The notes beneath the pieces are model-generated. The model saw only the letters and a program-made list of their open reading frames with translations. It was not told the origin of the DNA and made no database searches. Source: Myxococcales bacterium (GTDB lineage: Bacteria > Myxococcota_A > Polyangia > Nannocystales > Nannocystaceae). From it: a stretch of DNA of 64,000 bases. The stretch covers positions 372,001-436,000 of the forward strand of contig JACKDU010000004.1 of NCBI GenBank assembly GCA_020633335.1. Direction: 5' to 3'. Each line of letters starts with the position of its first letter. Position 1 is the first letter of the stretch. This document shows, piece after piece, positions 17,123 through 25,626 of the stretch. Made by a program: the position numbers and the translations under genes.

Positions 17123-18138
17123 TGCCCCGCCTCCGCGCCGAAGACCTTGATGAAGTTGCCGGAGAGGAGCGCCCGCGCGTCGTCGGCGCTGTACTCGGCC
17201 CGCTCCATCGCGGTCACCGTCCGCTCGAGGTACTCGCCGACGAAGCCCGGGCTCTGGGGGCCGTCGCTGCCGTAGATCAACCGGTCGACCAGCCCCTCCT
17301 CGCGGATCCGCCGGAGGATCGTCGGGTAGTTCTCGCCGCTCGGATCGGCGCCCTCCGAGCCCAGCGCGCTCGGCTCGAGGTAGACGTTGCCGTACTTGTG
17401 GGCGAGCTCGATGCAGGTCTCGAGCTCGCCGATCTCGTGGTCGACGAAGTCGTAGCCGAGGTGGCCGAGGATGAAGATCGTCTGCGGGTGGGCGGCGATC
17501 GCCGGCTCGAGGTAGGCGGGGTCGGTGTAGGCCGGCTCGAGGGCGATCCCCGGGAAGGAGCTGGAGCCGGTGTGGAGGTAGACCGGCTTGCCGAGGCGCC
17601 CGGCGAGCTCGTAGATCCCGAAGTAGCTGGGATCGTCCATCCGGAAGTGCATGTGCGCGTGGGCGAGCTTGATCCCGACCATCCCCGGCTCGGCGAGCGC
17701 CTCCTCGAGGCGATCGAGCTCGCCCTCGCCGGCGCTCGCCCAATCGTCGACCCGCAGGCTGGCGAAGCCGAGGAGGCGCTTCGGGTACTCGGCGACGCCG
17801 GCCTCGACCAGCTCGTTGGTCGCCACGCCGACCGTCCGCGGGGCGTAGACCGCGAAGAGGACGCCGACGTGGACGCCCCCGCGATCGAGCTCGCCGACGA
17901 TCCCGGTCGCGGAGAGGACCTGATCGGCGGTCCGATCGGGGCGGAGGTTGAGCGGGAAGGGGAAGCGGCTGGCGAGGAAGGTCTGGGTCTCCGGCGGGAT
18001 CGCGTCCCAGTCGCCGGGGTGGAGGTGCATGTCGATCACCGGGATCCAGGTCCCGTCGTAGTCGACGCCGTAGCCGCCGCCTTCGCCGCAGGTCAGCCCG
18101 AGGAGGGCGCAGGGGATCAGCCACCAGGGCCGCGACAT
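17119..18138 (-). CDS. Amidohydrolase-2 family lipoprotein
   Basis: 339 residues. A strong AAAGGAGG lies just before the ATG. The signal MSRPWWLIPCALLGLTCGEG contains a likely lipobox Cys. The domain is a TIM-barrel metal-dependent hydrolase of the amidohydrolase-2 type (related to ACMSD-like decarboxylases). Visible ligand motifs are IDMHLHPGDW, KLAHAHMHF, VYLHTGSS, ILGHLGYDF and the Asp of YGSDGP. An exported, lipid-anchored member is unusual, since most are cytoplasmic. The substrate cannot be told from sequence. It opens the operon with an outer-membrane-like protein and a small lipoprotein, 71 bases after feoB. Confidence 0.82.
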   Translation of the reverse strand: MSRPWWLIPCALLGLTCGEGGGYGVDYDGTWIPVIDMHLHPGDWDAIPPETQTFLASRFPFPLNLRPDRTADQVLSATGIVGELDRGGVHVGVLFAVYAPRTVGVATNELVEAGVAEYPKRLLGFASLRVDDWASAGEGELDRLEEALAEPGMVGIKLAHAHMHFRMDDPSYFGIYELAGRLGKPVYLHTGSSSFPGIALEPAYTDPAYLEPAIAAHPQTIFILGHLGYDFVDHEIGELETCIELAHKYGNVYLEPSALGSEGADPSGENYPTILRRIREEGLVDRLIYGSDGPQSPGFVGEYLERTVTAMERAEYSADDARALLSGNFIKVFGAEAGQ

Positions 18139-18209
18139 CGCCTCCTTTCGACCATGATCGCCGGCCGCCGTCAACACCCGACCCCGACACCCGAGGGGCC
18201 CGGGCGGGC

Positions 18210-20342
18210 TCACTCGAAGCCGAGGAGGCGGCCGACCTGGAAGGTCAGGGTCGCGGCGACGTAGGCGATCGTCGTCATGCTCACGAACATGAAGATCGGC
18301 CAGCGCCACGAGCGGGTCTCGCGGCGGACGACCGCGACCGTCGACATGCAGAGGCAGGCGTAGACGTAGAAGACCATCAGCGCGAGCCCCCGCAGCGGGG
18401 TGTAGCGGCGGCTCCCGTCGGGCTCCCGGGCCTCGCGCATCGCCTCGCGGAGCGGCCGATCGTCGTCGTCGGCGCCCTCGATCCCGTAGACCAGGCCGAG
18501 GGTCGAGACCATCACCTCGCGGGCGGCGAAGGAGCCCAGGATCGCGATCCCGACCCGCCACTCCTGGCCCATCGGCCGCAGGAGGGGCTCCATCGCCACG
18601 CCGACCCGGCCGCCGATCGAGTGGACGATCGGCGCGTCCTCGGCCCCGGCGACGACCTCGACCTTCGCGCCCGCCTCGGCCGGGGCCTCGGGCGGCCGCG
18701 GGAACGAGAGGAGCGCCCAGAGGATCACCGTCATCGCCAGGATCACCGTCCCGGCCTCGCGGACGAAGTCCATCGTCCGATCGGTGACCGCGAGGAGGGT
18801 GTTGCGGAGGCGCGGGAGGCGGTAGGGCGGGAGCTCGAGGACCAGCGGCGGGGTCGGCGAGCGGAGGATCGTCCGCTTGTAGATCGCGCCGACGACGATC
18901 GCCGAGGCGGTCGAGAGGAGGTACATCCCGAGGAGGACGAGGCCGCCGACCGTGAAGGGGCCGACCCGCTCGTCGCTCGGCATCAGCGCGGCGATCAGGA
19001 GGACGTAGATCGGCAGCCGCGCCGAGCAGCTCATGTAGGGGATCATCAGGATCGTCACCAGACGATCGCGGAAGGAAGAGATCGTCCGGGTGCCGAGGAT
19101 CGCCGGGATCGCGCAGGCGTAGCCGCTGAGGAGGGGGACGAAGGCCTTGCCGTGGAGGCCGACGCGGGCCATCAGGCGGTCGATCAGGAAGGCCGCGCGG
19201 GCCATGTACCCCGAGTCCTCGAGGAGGCCGACGAAGAGGAAGAGGAGCGCGATCTGGGGGATGAAGACCAGGACGTTGCCGACCCCGGCGATCACCCCCT
19301 CGCGGAGCAGGTCGGTGAAGATCCCGGGGCCGAGGAGCGCGCCGACCTGGTCGCTGAGCCAGGCGATCCCGCCCTCGATGAGGCCCATGAGCGGCTCGGC
19401 CCAGGCGAAGATCGAGGTGAAGAGGATCGCCATCACGCCGATGAAGATCGCCAGGCCCCACACGCGGTGGGTGAGGATCCGGTCGATCCGGGCGGAGCGA
19501 TCCATCGCCGGCGCCCCGGAGCGGGCGCCGTCGGCGTGGCCGAGGGCGGCGAGGAGGCGATCGACCTCGGCGTAGCGGGCGATCGCCAGGGCGGCCGCGG
19601 CCTCGATCGCCGCCTCGGGCGCGACCCCGTCGGCCGCCTGGGCCTCGCGCTGGTCGGCCGCGACGAGGGCGACCGTGTCGGCCGCCCGCGCGCCGACCAG
19701 CGCCCGCGCCCGCAGGGGATCGCCGAGCGCCGCCTCGAGGCCCGCGAGCGCCTCGCCGCCGGGCCCCTCGGGCGACGCGCGGAGGCGCGCGCGGAGCTCC
19801 TCCAGGGCGACGGGCGCCGGCGCGCCCTCGCCGATCTCGACCGCCGCCTGGGTCAGCGCCGCCGACCCCTCGCCGCTGCGGGCGACCGTCGGGATCACCG
19901 GCACGCCGAGGGCCGCCGCGAGGGCGGCGGGATCGATCGCGATCCCGGCCGCGGCCGCGACGTCGATCATGTTGAGGGCGATCACCAGCGGCCGCCCGAG
20001 CTCGATCACCTGGAGCGCGAGGTAGAGGTTGCGGGCGAGGTTGGCGGCGTCGACCACCAGGACGACGACGTCCGGCGGCGGCCGCTCGCGGCCGACGAGG
20101 CCGCGCAGCGCCACCGCCTCGTCCTCGGCGATCGGCGTCAGGCTGTAGGTCCCCGGGAGGTCGATGACGCGGAGGCGGCGGCCGCCCGCGAGCTCGCCGC
20201 GGACCTCGCCCTCGAGGATCTCGACGGTGACGCCGGCGTAGTTGCCGACCTTGTGGCGGGCGCCGGTGAGCTCGTTGAAGAGGCTGGTCTTGCCGACGTT
20301 GGGGTTGCCGGCGAGGGCGATCGTCAGGGCCTCGCCGCTCAT
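18210..20342 (-). CDS. feoB: Ferrous iron transporter B
   Basis: 710 residues. The N-terminal G domain shows G1 GNPNVGKTS (residues 11-19), the switch region with VGNYAGVTVE, G3 DLPGTYSL and G4-like NMID. A helical spacer follows, then an integral membrane domain with about eight to ten helices, including the paired gate regions (GYMARAAFLIDRLMARVGLH and GYACAIPAILGTRTI) and the late Cys-containing helix (YVYACLCMSTVAVV). It imports Fe2+ across the inner membrane. The ATG overlaps the feoA stop (ATGA). The length is within the family range. No FeoC is visible. Confidence 0.96.
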   Translation of the reverse strand: MSGEALTIALAGNPNVGKTSLFNELTGARHKVGNYAGVTVEILEGEVRGELAGGRRLRVIDLPGTYSLTPIAEDEAVALRGLVGRERPPPDVVVLVVDAANLARNLYLALQVIELGRPLVIALNMIDVAAAAGIAIDPAALAAALGVPVIPTVARSGEGSAALTQAAVEIGEGAPAPVALEELRARLRASPEGPGGEALAGLEAALGDPLRARALVGARAADTVALVAADQREAQAADGVAPEAAIEAAAALAIARYAEVDRLLAALGHADGARSGAPAMDRSARIDRILTHRVWGLAIFIGVMAILFTSIFAWAEPLMGLIEGGIAWLSDQVGALLGPGIFTDLLREGVIAGVGNVLVFIPQIALLFLFVGLLEDSGYMARAAFLIDRLMARVGLHGKAFVPLLSGYACAIPAILGTRTISSFRDRLVTILMIPYMSCSARLPIYVLLIAALMPSDERVGPFTVGGLVLLGMYLLSTASAIVVGAIYKRTILRSPTPPLVLELPPYRLPRLRNTLLAVTDRTMDFVREAGTVILAMTVILWALLSFPRPPEAPAEAGAKVEVVAGAEDAPIVHSIGGRVGVAMEPLLRPMGQEWRVGIAILGSFAAREVMVSTLGLVYGIEGADDDDRPLREAMREAREPDGSRRYTPLRGLALMVFYVYACLCMSTVAVVRRETRSWRWPIFMFVSMTTIAYVAATLTFQVGRLLGFE

Positions 20343-20569
20343 CCCTCGACCTCGATCCGCGCGGCCTCGGCCGCCCGCAGCGAGACGTGGCCGCCGCGGA
20401 CCTCGAGCTCGAGGGGGTCGCCGAAGGGCGCCCGCTTGATCACCCGCACCTGGGTCCCGGGGACGAAGCCCATCTCGAGGAGGCGGAGGCGCAGCGCGTC
20501 GACGCCGGCCACCCGGGCGACCCGGGCGGCGACCCCGAGCTCGAGCGTGGCCAGGGAACGGGGGCTCAC
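20339..20569 (-). CDS. feoA: Ferrous iron transport protein A
   Basis: 76 residues from the chosen GTG (SLATLELGVAARVARV), which matches the usual FeoA start; a TTG 39 bases upstream would add 13 atypical residues. It is a small SH3-like beta-barrel with RLLEMGFVPGTQVRVIKRAP and a closing LSLRAAEAARIEVEG-like strand. It assists FeoB in Fe2+ uptake. The stop overlaps the feoB start by four bases. Weak ribosome-site sequence makes the exact start uncertain. Confidence 0.9.
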   Translation of the reverse strand: MSPRSLATLELGVAARVARVAGVDALRLRLLEMGFVPGTQVRVIKRAPFGDPLELEVRGGHVSLRAAEAARIEVEG

Positions 20570-20907
20570 AGGTCGGCAAGAGTGCGACCGGCCCCCGGCG
20601 GCCGTCAAGCGAGGGCGACGGGCCTCGCCTCACGCGGAGGGCCCCGTGGATCTCCGGGTCCCGCGCCCCGTCGACCGCGTCGCCGTCGCCGTCGCCCTCG
20701 GCGCTGCGGGGGCGCGCCCGCGGACGGGGCCCGAGCGTCATCTACATGTCCCTTTAGACATATTCGAGAACGCGCCGCGACGGCGCGAGCGGCGGGGCGC
20801 CCCGGGCGGGCCGCCCCGGGCCCGGACGTCGGCGCCGTCGACCTCCGCGCGCCCAGGCGAGGCCGCCCTTTGCCCGGGCGACGCCCCGTGCTAGACGGGC
20901 GCCGGCG
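20570..20907. other. Divergent promoter region feoA / hrpB
   Basis: 338 bases between divergent genes. It is very G/C-rich with a GGGGCGCCCC palindrome near 20794. The only A/T-containing element is the dyad at 20746-20761. No Fur box of classical A/T-rich form was seen. Confidence 0.5.
20746..20761. promoter_or_regulatory. 16-bp dyad, copy A
   Basis: ATGTCCCTTTAGACAT: inverted arms ATGTC/GACAT around six bases. It is one of three related 16-bp dyads in the window (others at 26476 and 39460), here in the feoA/hrpB divergent gap. Confidence 0.5.
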
Positions 20908-23454
20908 ATGACGATGGAGCTCCCCGGGCCGCCGCTGCCGATCGACGCGATCGCCGAGGACGTGATCCGCGATCTCGAGGCCGCGGGCTCGCTGGTGATC
21001 GAGGCGCCGCCGGGCGCCGGCAAGACCACCCGCCTCCCCCTCGCCTTCCTCGCCGCCGGCCTCGCCGACGCCGGTGAGATCGTCGTCCTCCAGCCGCGGC
21101 GGCTGGCCGCGCGGATGGCCGCCGCCCGGGTCGCCGAGCTCCTCGGCGAGGCCGTCGGCGAGCGCGTCGGCTACCAGGTCCGCTTCGACGCCAAGGTCAG
21201 CGCGCGCACGCGGATCCGCTTCGTCACCGAGGGTCTCCTCCTCCGCCGACTCCGCGACGACCCCGAGCTGGGCGGGGTGGCGATGGTCGTCCTCGACGAA
21301 TTCCACGAGCGCCACCTCGAGGGCGATCTCGCGCTCGCGCTCCTCCGCCGCCTCCAGCGGGGCGCGCGGCCCGATCTCCGCCTCGTCGTCATGTCGGCGA
21401 CCCTCGACGGCGGGCCGATCGCCGCGTACCTCGGCTGCCGGCGGCGGACCAGCGAGGGCCGGGCCTTCCCGGTGGAGATCGAGCACCTCGGCGACGACGG
21501 CGAGCTCCCGTCGATGGTGCTCCGCGCCTTCCACCGCCTCGGCGAGGCCGGCCTCGACGGCGACACCCTGGTCTTCCTCCCCGGCGCCCGCGAGATCCGG
21601 GCCTGCGCGGCCGCCTGCGCCGGCCTCGCGGGCCACCTGGGCGCCCTCGTGCTCCCCCTCCACGGCGACCTCCCACCGGCCGAGCAGGACCGCGCGGTCC
21701 GGCCCTCGACCCAGCCGCGGCTGATCCTCGCGACCAACGTCGCCGAGACCTCGATCACGATCGACGGGGTGACGACGGTGATCGACAGCGGCCTCGCGCG
21801 GATCGCCTCGCACAACCAATGGACCGGGATCGCCACCCTCCAGGTCGCCAAGGTCTCGCGGGCGTCGGCGACCCAGCGGGCGGGCCGGGCCGGCCGCACC
21901 CGCGCCGGCCGCTGCCTCCGCCTCTACTCGAGGTTCGATCACGATCGCCGCCCCGAGCACACGCCGCCGGAGATCGCCCGCCTCGACCTCGCCGGCGCCC
22001 TCCTCGATCTCCACGCCGCCGGGATCGCCGACCCGCGGGCGCTCGATTGGCTGGAGCCCCCGCCGGCGGCCGCCCTCGAGGCCGCCGAGGCGCTCCTCCG
22101 GCGCCTCGGGGCGCTCGCTGGCGACGGCGGCCTCTCGCCGATCGGCGCGGCAATGCTCCCCTACCCGGTCCACCCCCGCCTCGCCCGCCTCCTCGTCGAG
22201 GGGCGCCGCCGCGGCGTCGCCGACCTGGCCGCAGGGGCAGCCGCGATCCTCGGCGAGCGGAGCCTCCGCCGCGAGCTCCGGCCGGCGCGGATCGACGCCG
22301 ACGCCGACGTGCTCATCGACCTCGAGGACCTCGCCGCGGTCGAGCGCCAGGGGCCGGCCGCGGCCGAGCGCTTCGGACTCTCGCGGGCCGCCTGCCAGCA
22401 GGTGAGCCGCGCCCGCGATCACCTCGCGCGCCTCGCCGGCGGCCGCGGACGCCCCCCCGAGGGCGCCCCCCGGGGCCGGGCCGAGCGCGAGGAGGCGCTG
22501 CGGATCGCCCTCCTGGCGGCCTTTCCCGATCGCGTCGCCCAGGCCCGCGGCGAGGGCGATCTGCGGACGCTGGTGCTCTGCGGCGGCGGCTCGGCCCGCC
22601 TCGCCGAGTCGTCGGTGGTCCGCTCGGCCCCCTGGGCGCTCGCCCTCGCGGTCGAGGAGCGCCGCGATCGCCGGGGCGGCGGCGAGCCGCGGGTCACCAG
22701 CGCCGCCGCGATCGAGCCGGAGTGGCTCCTCGATCTCTTCCCCGAGGCGATCGACGAGCGCGAGGAGCTCGCCTTCGTCGCCGAGCGCGGCCGCGTCGAG
22801 GGCCGCGCCGAGCTCCGCTACGAGGGCCTGGTGATCGACGCGTCGCCGCTCCGCCGCCTCCCGCCCGCCGCCTCCGAGCTCCTCCGCCAGGCGGCCCTCT
22901 CCGCAGGGCCAGGTCGCTTTGTCCGCGACCCCGAGGCGCTCGTCGACCTCCAGGCCCGCGCCGCCTTCGCGGCCGCCCACGATCCGGCGATCCCGACGCT
23001 CGACGACGCCTGGCTCCGCGACCTCCTCGGCCGCCTCTGCGAGGGCCTCTCGTCGTTCGCCGAGCTCGAGCGCGCCGACCTCCTGGGCCACGTCCGGGCC
23101 GAGCTCCTCGCCGCCGGCGATCGCCTCGATCGCCTGGCGCCGACCCACGCCCGCCTCGCCGGCGGCCGCCGGGCGCCGATCCGCTACAGCGCCGATCAGC
23201 CCCCCGCCCTCGCCTCGCGCCTCCAGGACTTCTTCGGGATGGAGCGGGGCCCGAGCGTCGCCGACGGGCGGGTGCCGGTGGTCCTCCACCTCCTCGCGCC
23301 CAACGGCCGCGACGTCCAGGTGACCACCGATCTCGCGGGCTTCTGGGATCGTCACTACCCCGAGCTGCGGCGGGCGCTGATGCGCCGCTACCCGCGTCAC
23401 GCCTGGCCCGAGGATCCCCGGCAGCCGCCGCCCCCGCGGCCGCCGCGGCGCTAG
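20908..23454 (+). CDS. hrpB: ATP-dependent helicase HrpB
   Basis: 848 residues, the usual length. DEAH/RHA-type helicase: Walker A in APPGAGKTTRLPLA (about residue 33), the DEAH-box variant DEFHERH (130-136), motif III SATLDGG, motif V TNVAETSITIDGV and motif VI QRAGRAGRTRAGRCLRLYS. The HA2/ratchet region and the HrpB-specific C-terminal domain follow, with YRPEDQP-like IRYSADQPPALASRLQDFFG. It is an RNA or DNA helicase of uncertain substrate in bacteria. It is divergent from feoA. A nearby second ATG (residue 3) could also serve as the start. Confidence 0.93.
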   Translation: MTMELPGPPLPIDAIAEDVIRDLEAAGSLVIEAPPGAGKTTRLPLAFLAAGLADAGEIVVLQPRRLAARMAAARVAELLGEAVGERVGYQVRFDAKVSARTRIRFVTEGLLLRRLRDDPELGGVAMVVLDEFHERHLEGDLALALLRRLQRGARPDLRLVVMSATLDGGPIAAYLGCRRRTSEGRAFPVEIEHLGDDGELPSMVLRAFHRLGEAGLDGDTLVFLPGAREIRACAAACAGLAGHLGALVLPLHGDLPPAEQDRAVRPSTQPRLILATNVAETSITIDGVTTVIDSGLARIASHNQWTGIATLQVAKVSRASATQRAGRAGRTRAGRCLRLYSRFDHDRRPEHTPPEIARLDLAGALLDLHAAGIADPRALDWLEPPPAAALEAAEALLRRLGALAGDGGLSPIGAAMLPYPVHPRLARLLVEGRRRGVADLAAGAAAILGERSLRRELRPARIDADADVLIDLEDLAAVERQGPAAAERFGLSRAACQQVSRARDHLARLAGGRGRPPEGAPRGRAEREEALRIALLAAFPDRVAQARGEGDLRTLVLCGGGSARLAESSVVRSAPWALALAVEERRDRRGGGEPRVTSAAAIEPEWLLDLFPEAIDEREELAFVAERGRVEGRAELRYEGLVIDASPLRRLPPAASELLRQAALSAGPGRFVRDPEALVDLQARAAFAAAHDPAIPTLDDAWLRDLLGRLCEGLSSFAELERADLLGHVRAELLAAGDRLDRLAPTHARLAGGRRAPIRYSADQPPALASRLQDFFGMERGPSVADGRVPVVLHLLAPNGRDVQVTTDLAGFWDRHYPELRRALMRRYPRHAWPEDPRQPPPPRPPRR

Positions 23455-23640
23455 CGGGCACATCGTCGTCCGCGGTCTCTGCGGGCGACGAGCCCACGAG
23501 GGCGCGCTCGCTCGCAGGACGCGATTGCGTGCGCGCTCGCGCGCCGGGGCGCAACACCAGCGTTCGGAGGGAGGAGCGCGAGCCGCTAGACTCGACTTCT
23601 TCGGATCGTCCGCCGACGTCGAGGCCGAAGCGCGCGCTTG

Positions 23641-24738
23641 ATGTTCAGGCCCTCGCCGCACTCCGCCCGCACCTCTGCGCTCATCATGCGCGTCGCGCTC
23701 GTGCTCATCACCGGCTGCGTCCTCACCAACCCCGAGTACGACGCCGACTCCGTGGGGAGCGCGAGTGAGGGCGAGAGCGGCTCGCTCAGCGCCAGCGCCG
23801 GCACGAGCAGCGACACGACGACCACGGGCGGGAGCGCCAGCGCCAGCGGCACCAGCGGCGGCGTCAGCGAGAGCGAGGGCGGCAGCGGGAGCACGGGCGG
23901 TGGCGGCTCCGAGAGCTCGACGAGCGCCGGCCTGCTGACCTGCGCCGACCTCGCCTGCGTCACCAACGCGAGCTGTCACGAGACCATGGAGGGCCCGGCC
24001 TGCGCCTGCGATCCCGGCTTCGACCCCGACGGCGAGCTCTGCGTCGACATCGACGAGTGCGTCGACGACCCCTGCGCCGAGGGCCTCTGCGTCAACACGC
24101 CGGGCGAGCACCAATGCGCCTTCCCGGCGACCTGCGCCGAGCTCCTGATGCTGCTCCCGGACACCGTCGACGGACCCGCCACGCTCTACGTCGGCGGCGA
24201 TCCGCAGAAGCCGTGGACCGCCCACTGCCACGACATGGCCGGCACGCCCCGCGAGTACCTCCCGCTGCCGCGGCAGTCGGGCCTCTCGAACACCGGCCGC
24301 TACACGATCGTCAACCCGTGGGCCGGCTACTCCGGCGATCGGGTGACCCGCTTCCAGCGCGTCCGGCTCAACCCCGCGAACCTCCGGGTCGACATCGGCG
24401 ACATGACCTTCACCTCGGGCGAGGGGGCCGCGACCTTCAACAACGCCAACGTCGGCTATGTCGCCTACGGGACCGCGATGACCTGCATCGGCGGTAGCAC
24501 GTCGGCGGCGATCGACCTCCGCGACACCGCCTTCGACGTCCAGCCCGGACTCTTCTGCACCGACGGCTTCAACCCCAACGGCCAGACCCAGTCGCCGAAC
24601 GCCCGGGTCTACGTCAACACCGGCGGCGGGGACTGTGGTTGGCGAGCCCCGAGCGCGGACAAGTGCCCGTACACGCCGATCAACGGGGGAGCCGCGGGCG
24701 CGGGCGAGCAGCTCCAGCTGGTCTACGTCGGGCTCTGA
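23641..24738 (+). CDS. GON-domain / EGF-like lipoprotein
   Basis: 365 residues from the ATG of MFRPSPHSARTSALIMRVAL; the internal Met at 23686 would leave only ten residues before the lipobox Cys of LITGC. About 75 residues of Ser/Gly/Thr spacer follow. An EGF-like pair comes next, including the calcium-binding form DIDECVDDPCAEGLCVNTPG. The C-terminal ~200 residues match the GON domain first seen in ADAMTS proteases: TCAELLML, then AHCHDMAGTPREYLPLP and a late GLFCTDGFNPNG. It is a probable surface lipoprotein. The GON domain has an unknown role in bacteria. Confidence 0.82.
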   Translation: MFRPSPHSARTSALIMRVALVLITGCVLTNPEYDADSVGSASEGESGSLSASAGTSSDTTTTGGSASASGTSGGVSESEGGSGSTGGGGSESSTSAGLLTCADLACVTNASCHETMEGPACACDPGFDPDGELCVDIDECVDDPCAEGLCVNTPGEHQCAFPATCAELLMLLPDTVDGPATLYVGGDPQKPWTAHCHDMAGTPREYLPLPRQSGLSNTGRYTIVNPWAGYSGDRVTRFQRVRLNPANLRVDIGDMTFTSGEGAATFNNANVGYVAYGTAMTCIGGSTSAAIDLRDTAFDVQPGLFCTDGFNPNGQTQSPNARVYVNTGGGDCGWRAPSADKCPYTPINGGAAGAGEQLQLVYVGL

Positions 24739-24824
24739 GCGGGCGGGCGTGGGCTGCGGTCGACAGCGGGGTGTCCACTCGAGTGGTCATTGGCGGCGGG
24801 GCGGGGTGGTCGGAGAATCGGCGC

Positions 24825-25568
24825 ATGGCCGACCTCAAGACCCGTGAATGGACCCCGGTGCCGGCGCCGATCTGGCCGCAGCAGTCACCGATCGATCTCC
24901 GCGAGCCCACGTACCACGTCAGCAACCTCGACACTCTCCTCCAATTCAACTACCAGCAGCCCGTCAAGGGCACGCTCGGGGACGATCATGAGGTCCACCT
25001 CGATGCCGACTCCCCCGCCCATGTGCTCTTCGACGGAGTGTCGTGCCCACTCATCAAACTCCACTTTCACCGGCCATCGGAGCACCTGGTCGATGGGATC
25101 CCAGCCTTCATGGAGGTCCACCTCGTCCATGAGATCCCGACCTCGGCCGGGATGCCGTCGGAGAAGGTGGTGGTCGCTGTCTTCATCGACGACGCCAGGA
25201 ATGCGACCAGCGTTCAGGGCGACACCAAAGGGCTCCACATCGTGAAGCGACTCAGCGCGTTCGCCTCGCACGTCTTCAACAAGGGCACGGACCACAGGTT
25301 CGACGAGATCCACCTTCAGGATCTGCTCCCGAATACCGATCAACAGAAGGACTTCTGGCACTACGAGGGCTCCCTCACCACTCCTGGATTCGACGAGTAC
25401 GTCTCCTGGATCGTCCTCCACGAGCACGCGACACTCGACGAGCAGACATCCAAGGAGCTCGCCGAGCACCCGAAATCAGCCCGCCCCGTCCAGCCGCTGA
25501 GCCGCCGCTTCGTCCTCCGCAGCTTCCCCTTGCCGGGAGAGGTCGTTCCCGCGCAGAAGCCCGGCTGA
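24825..25568 (+). CDS. Alpha-class carbonic anhydrase
   Basis: 247 residues. The start MADLKTREWTPVPAPIW is preceded by GGAG. Family motifs are QQSPIDL, the zinc site with H80 and H82 in LHFHRPSEH and H99 in EVHLVHE, and the YEGSLTTPGF box. It catalyses reversible hydration of CO2 to bicarbonate. Most bacterial alpha-class enzymes are exported, but no signal peptide is visible here and no good upstream start supplies one, so it may be cytoplasmic or use another route. Third-position G/C is lower than in neighbouring genes, suggesting a more recent acquisition. Confidence 0.9.
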   Translation: MADLKTREWTPVPAPIWPQQSPIDLREPTYHVSNLDTLLQFNYQQPVKGTLGDDHEVHLDADSPAHVLFDGVSCPLIKLHFHRPSEHLVDGIPAFMEVHLVHEIPTSAGMPSEKVVVAVFIDDARNATSVQGDTKGLHIVKRLSAFASHVFNKGTDHRFDEIHLQDLLPNTDQQKDFWHYEGSLTTPGFDEYVSWIVLHEHATLDEQTSKELAEHPKSARPVQPLSRRFVLRSFPLPGEVVPAQKPG

Positions 25569-25570
25569 TC

Positions 25571-25577
25571 TTTTTTT
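25571..25577 (+). terminator. T-tract after the carbonic anhydrase gene
   Basis: A run of seven T follows three bases after the stop, preceded by a CCGGG/CCCGG pairing inside the last codons. It is a rare rho-independent-like signal for this genome. Weakly supported. Confidence 0.35.
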
Positions 25578-25626
25578 GTGGTGCCCGGTGACAGCTCCGC
25601 GAGCCCGCGGTGTTCCACCGATCACC

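Noticed and set aside
20605..24231. A 1,208-codon minus-strand frame over hrpB
   Set aside because: Antisense shadow; hrpB is complete with all helicase motifs.
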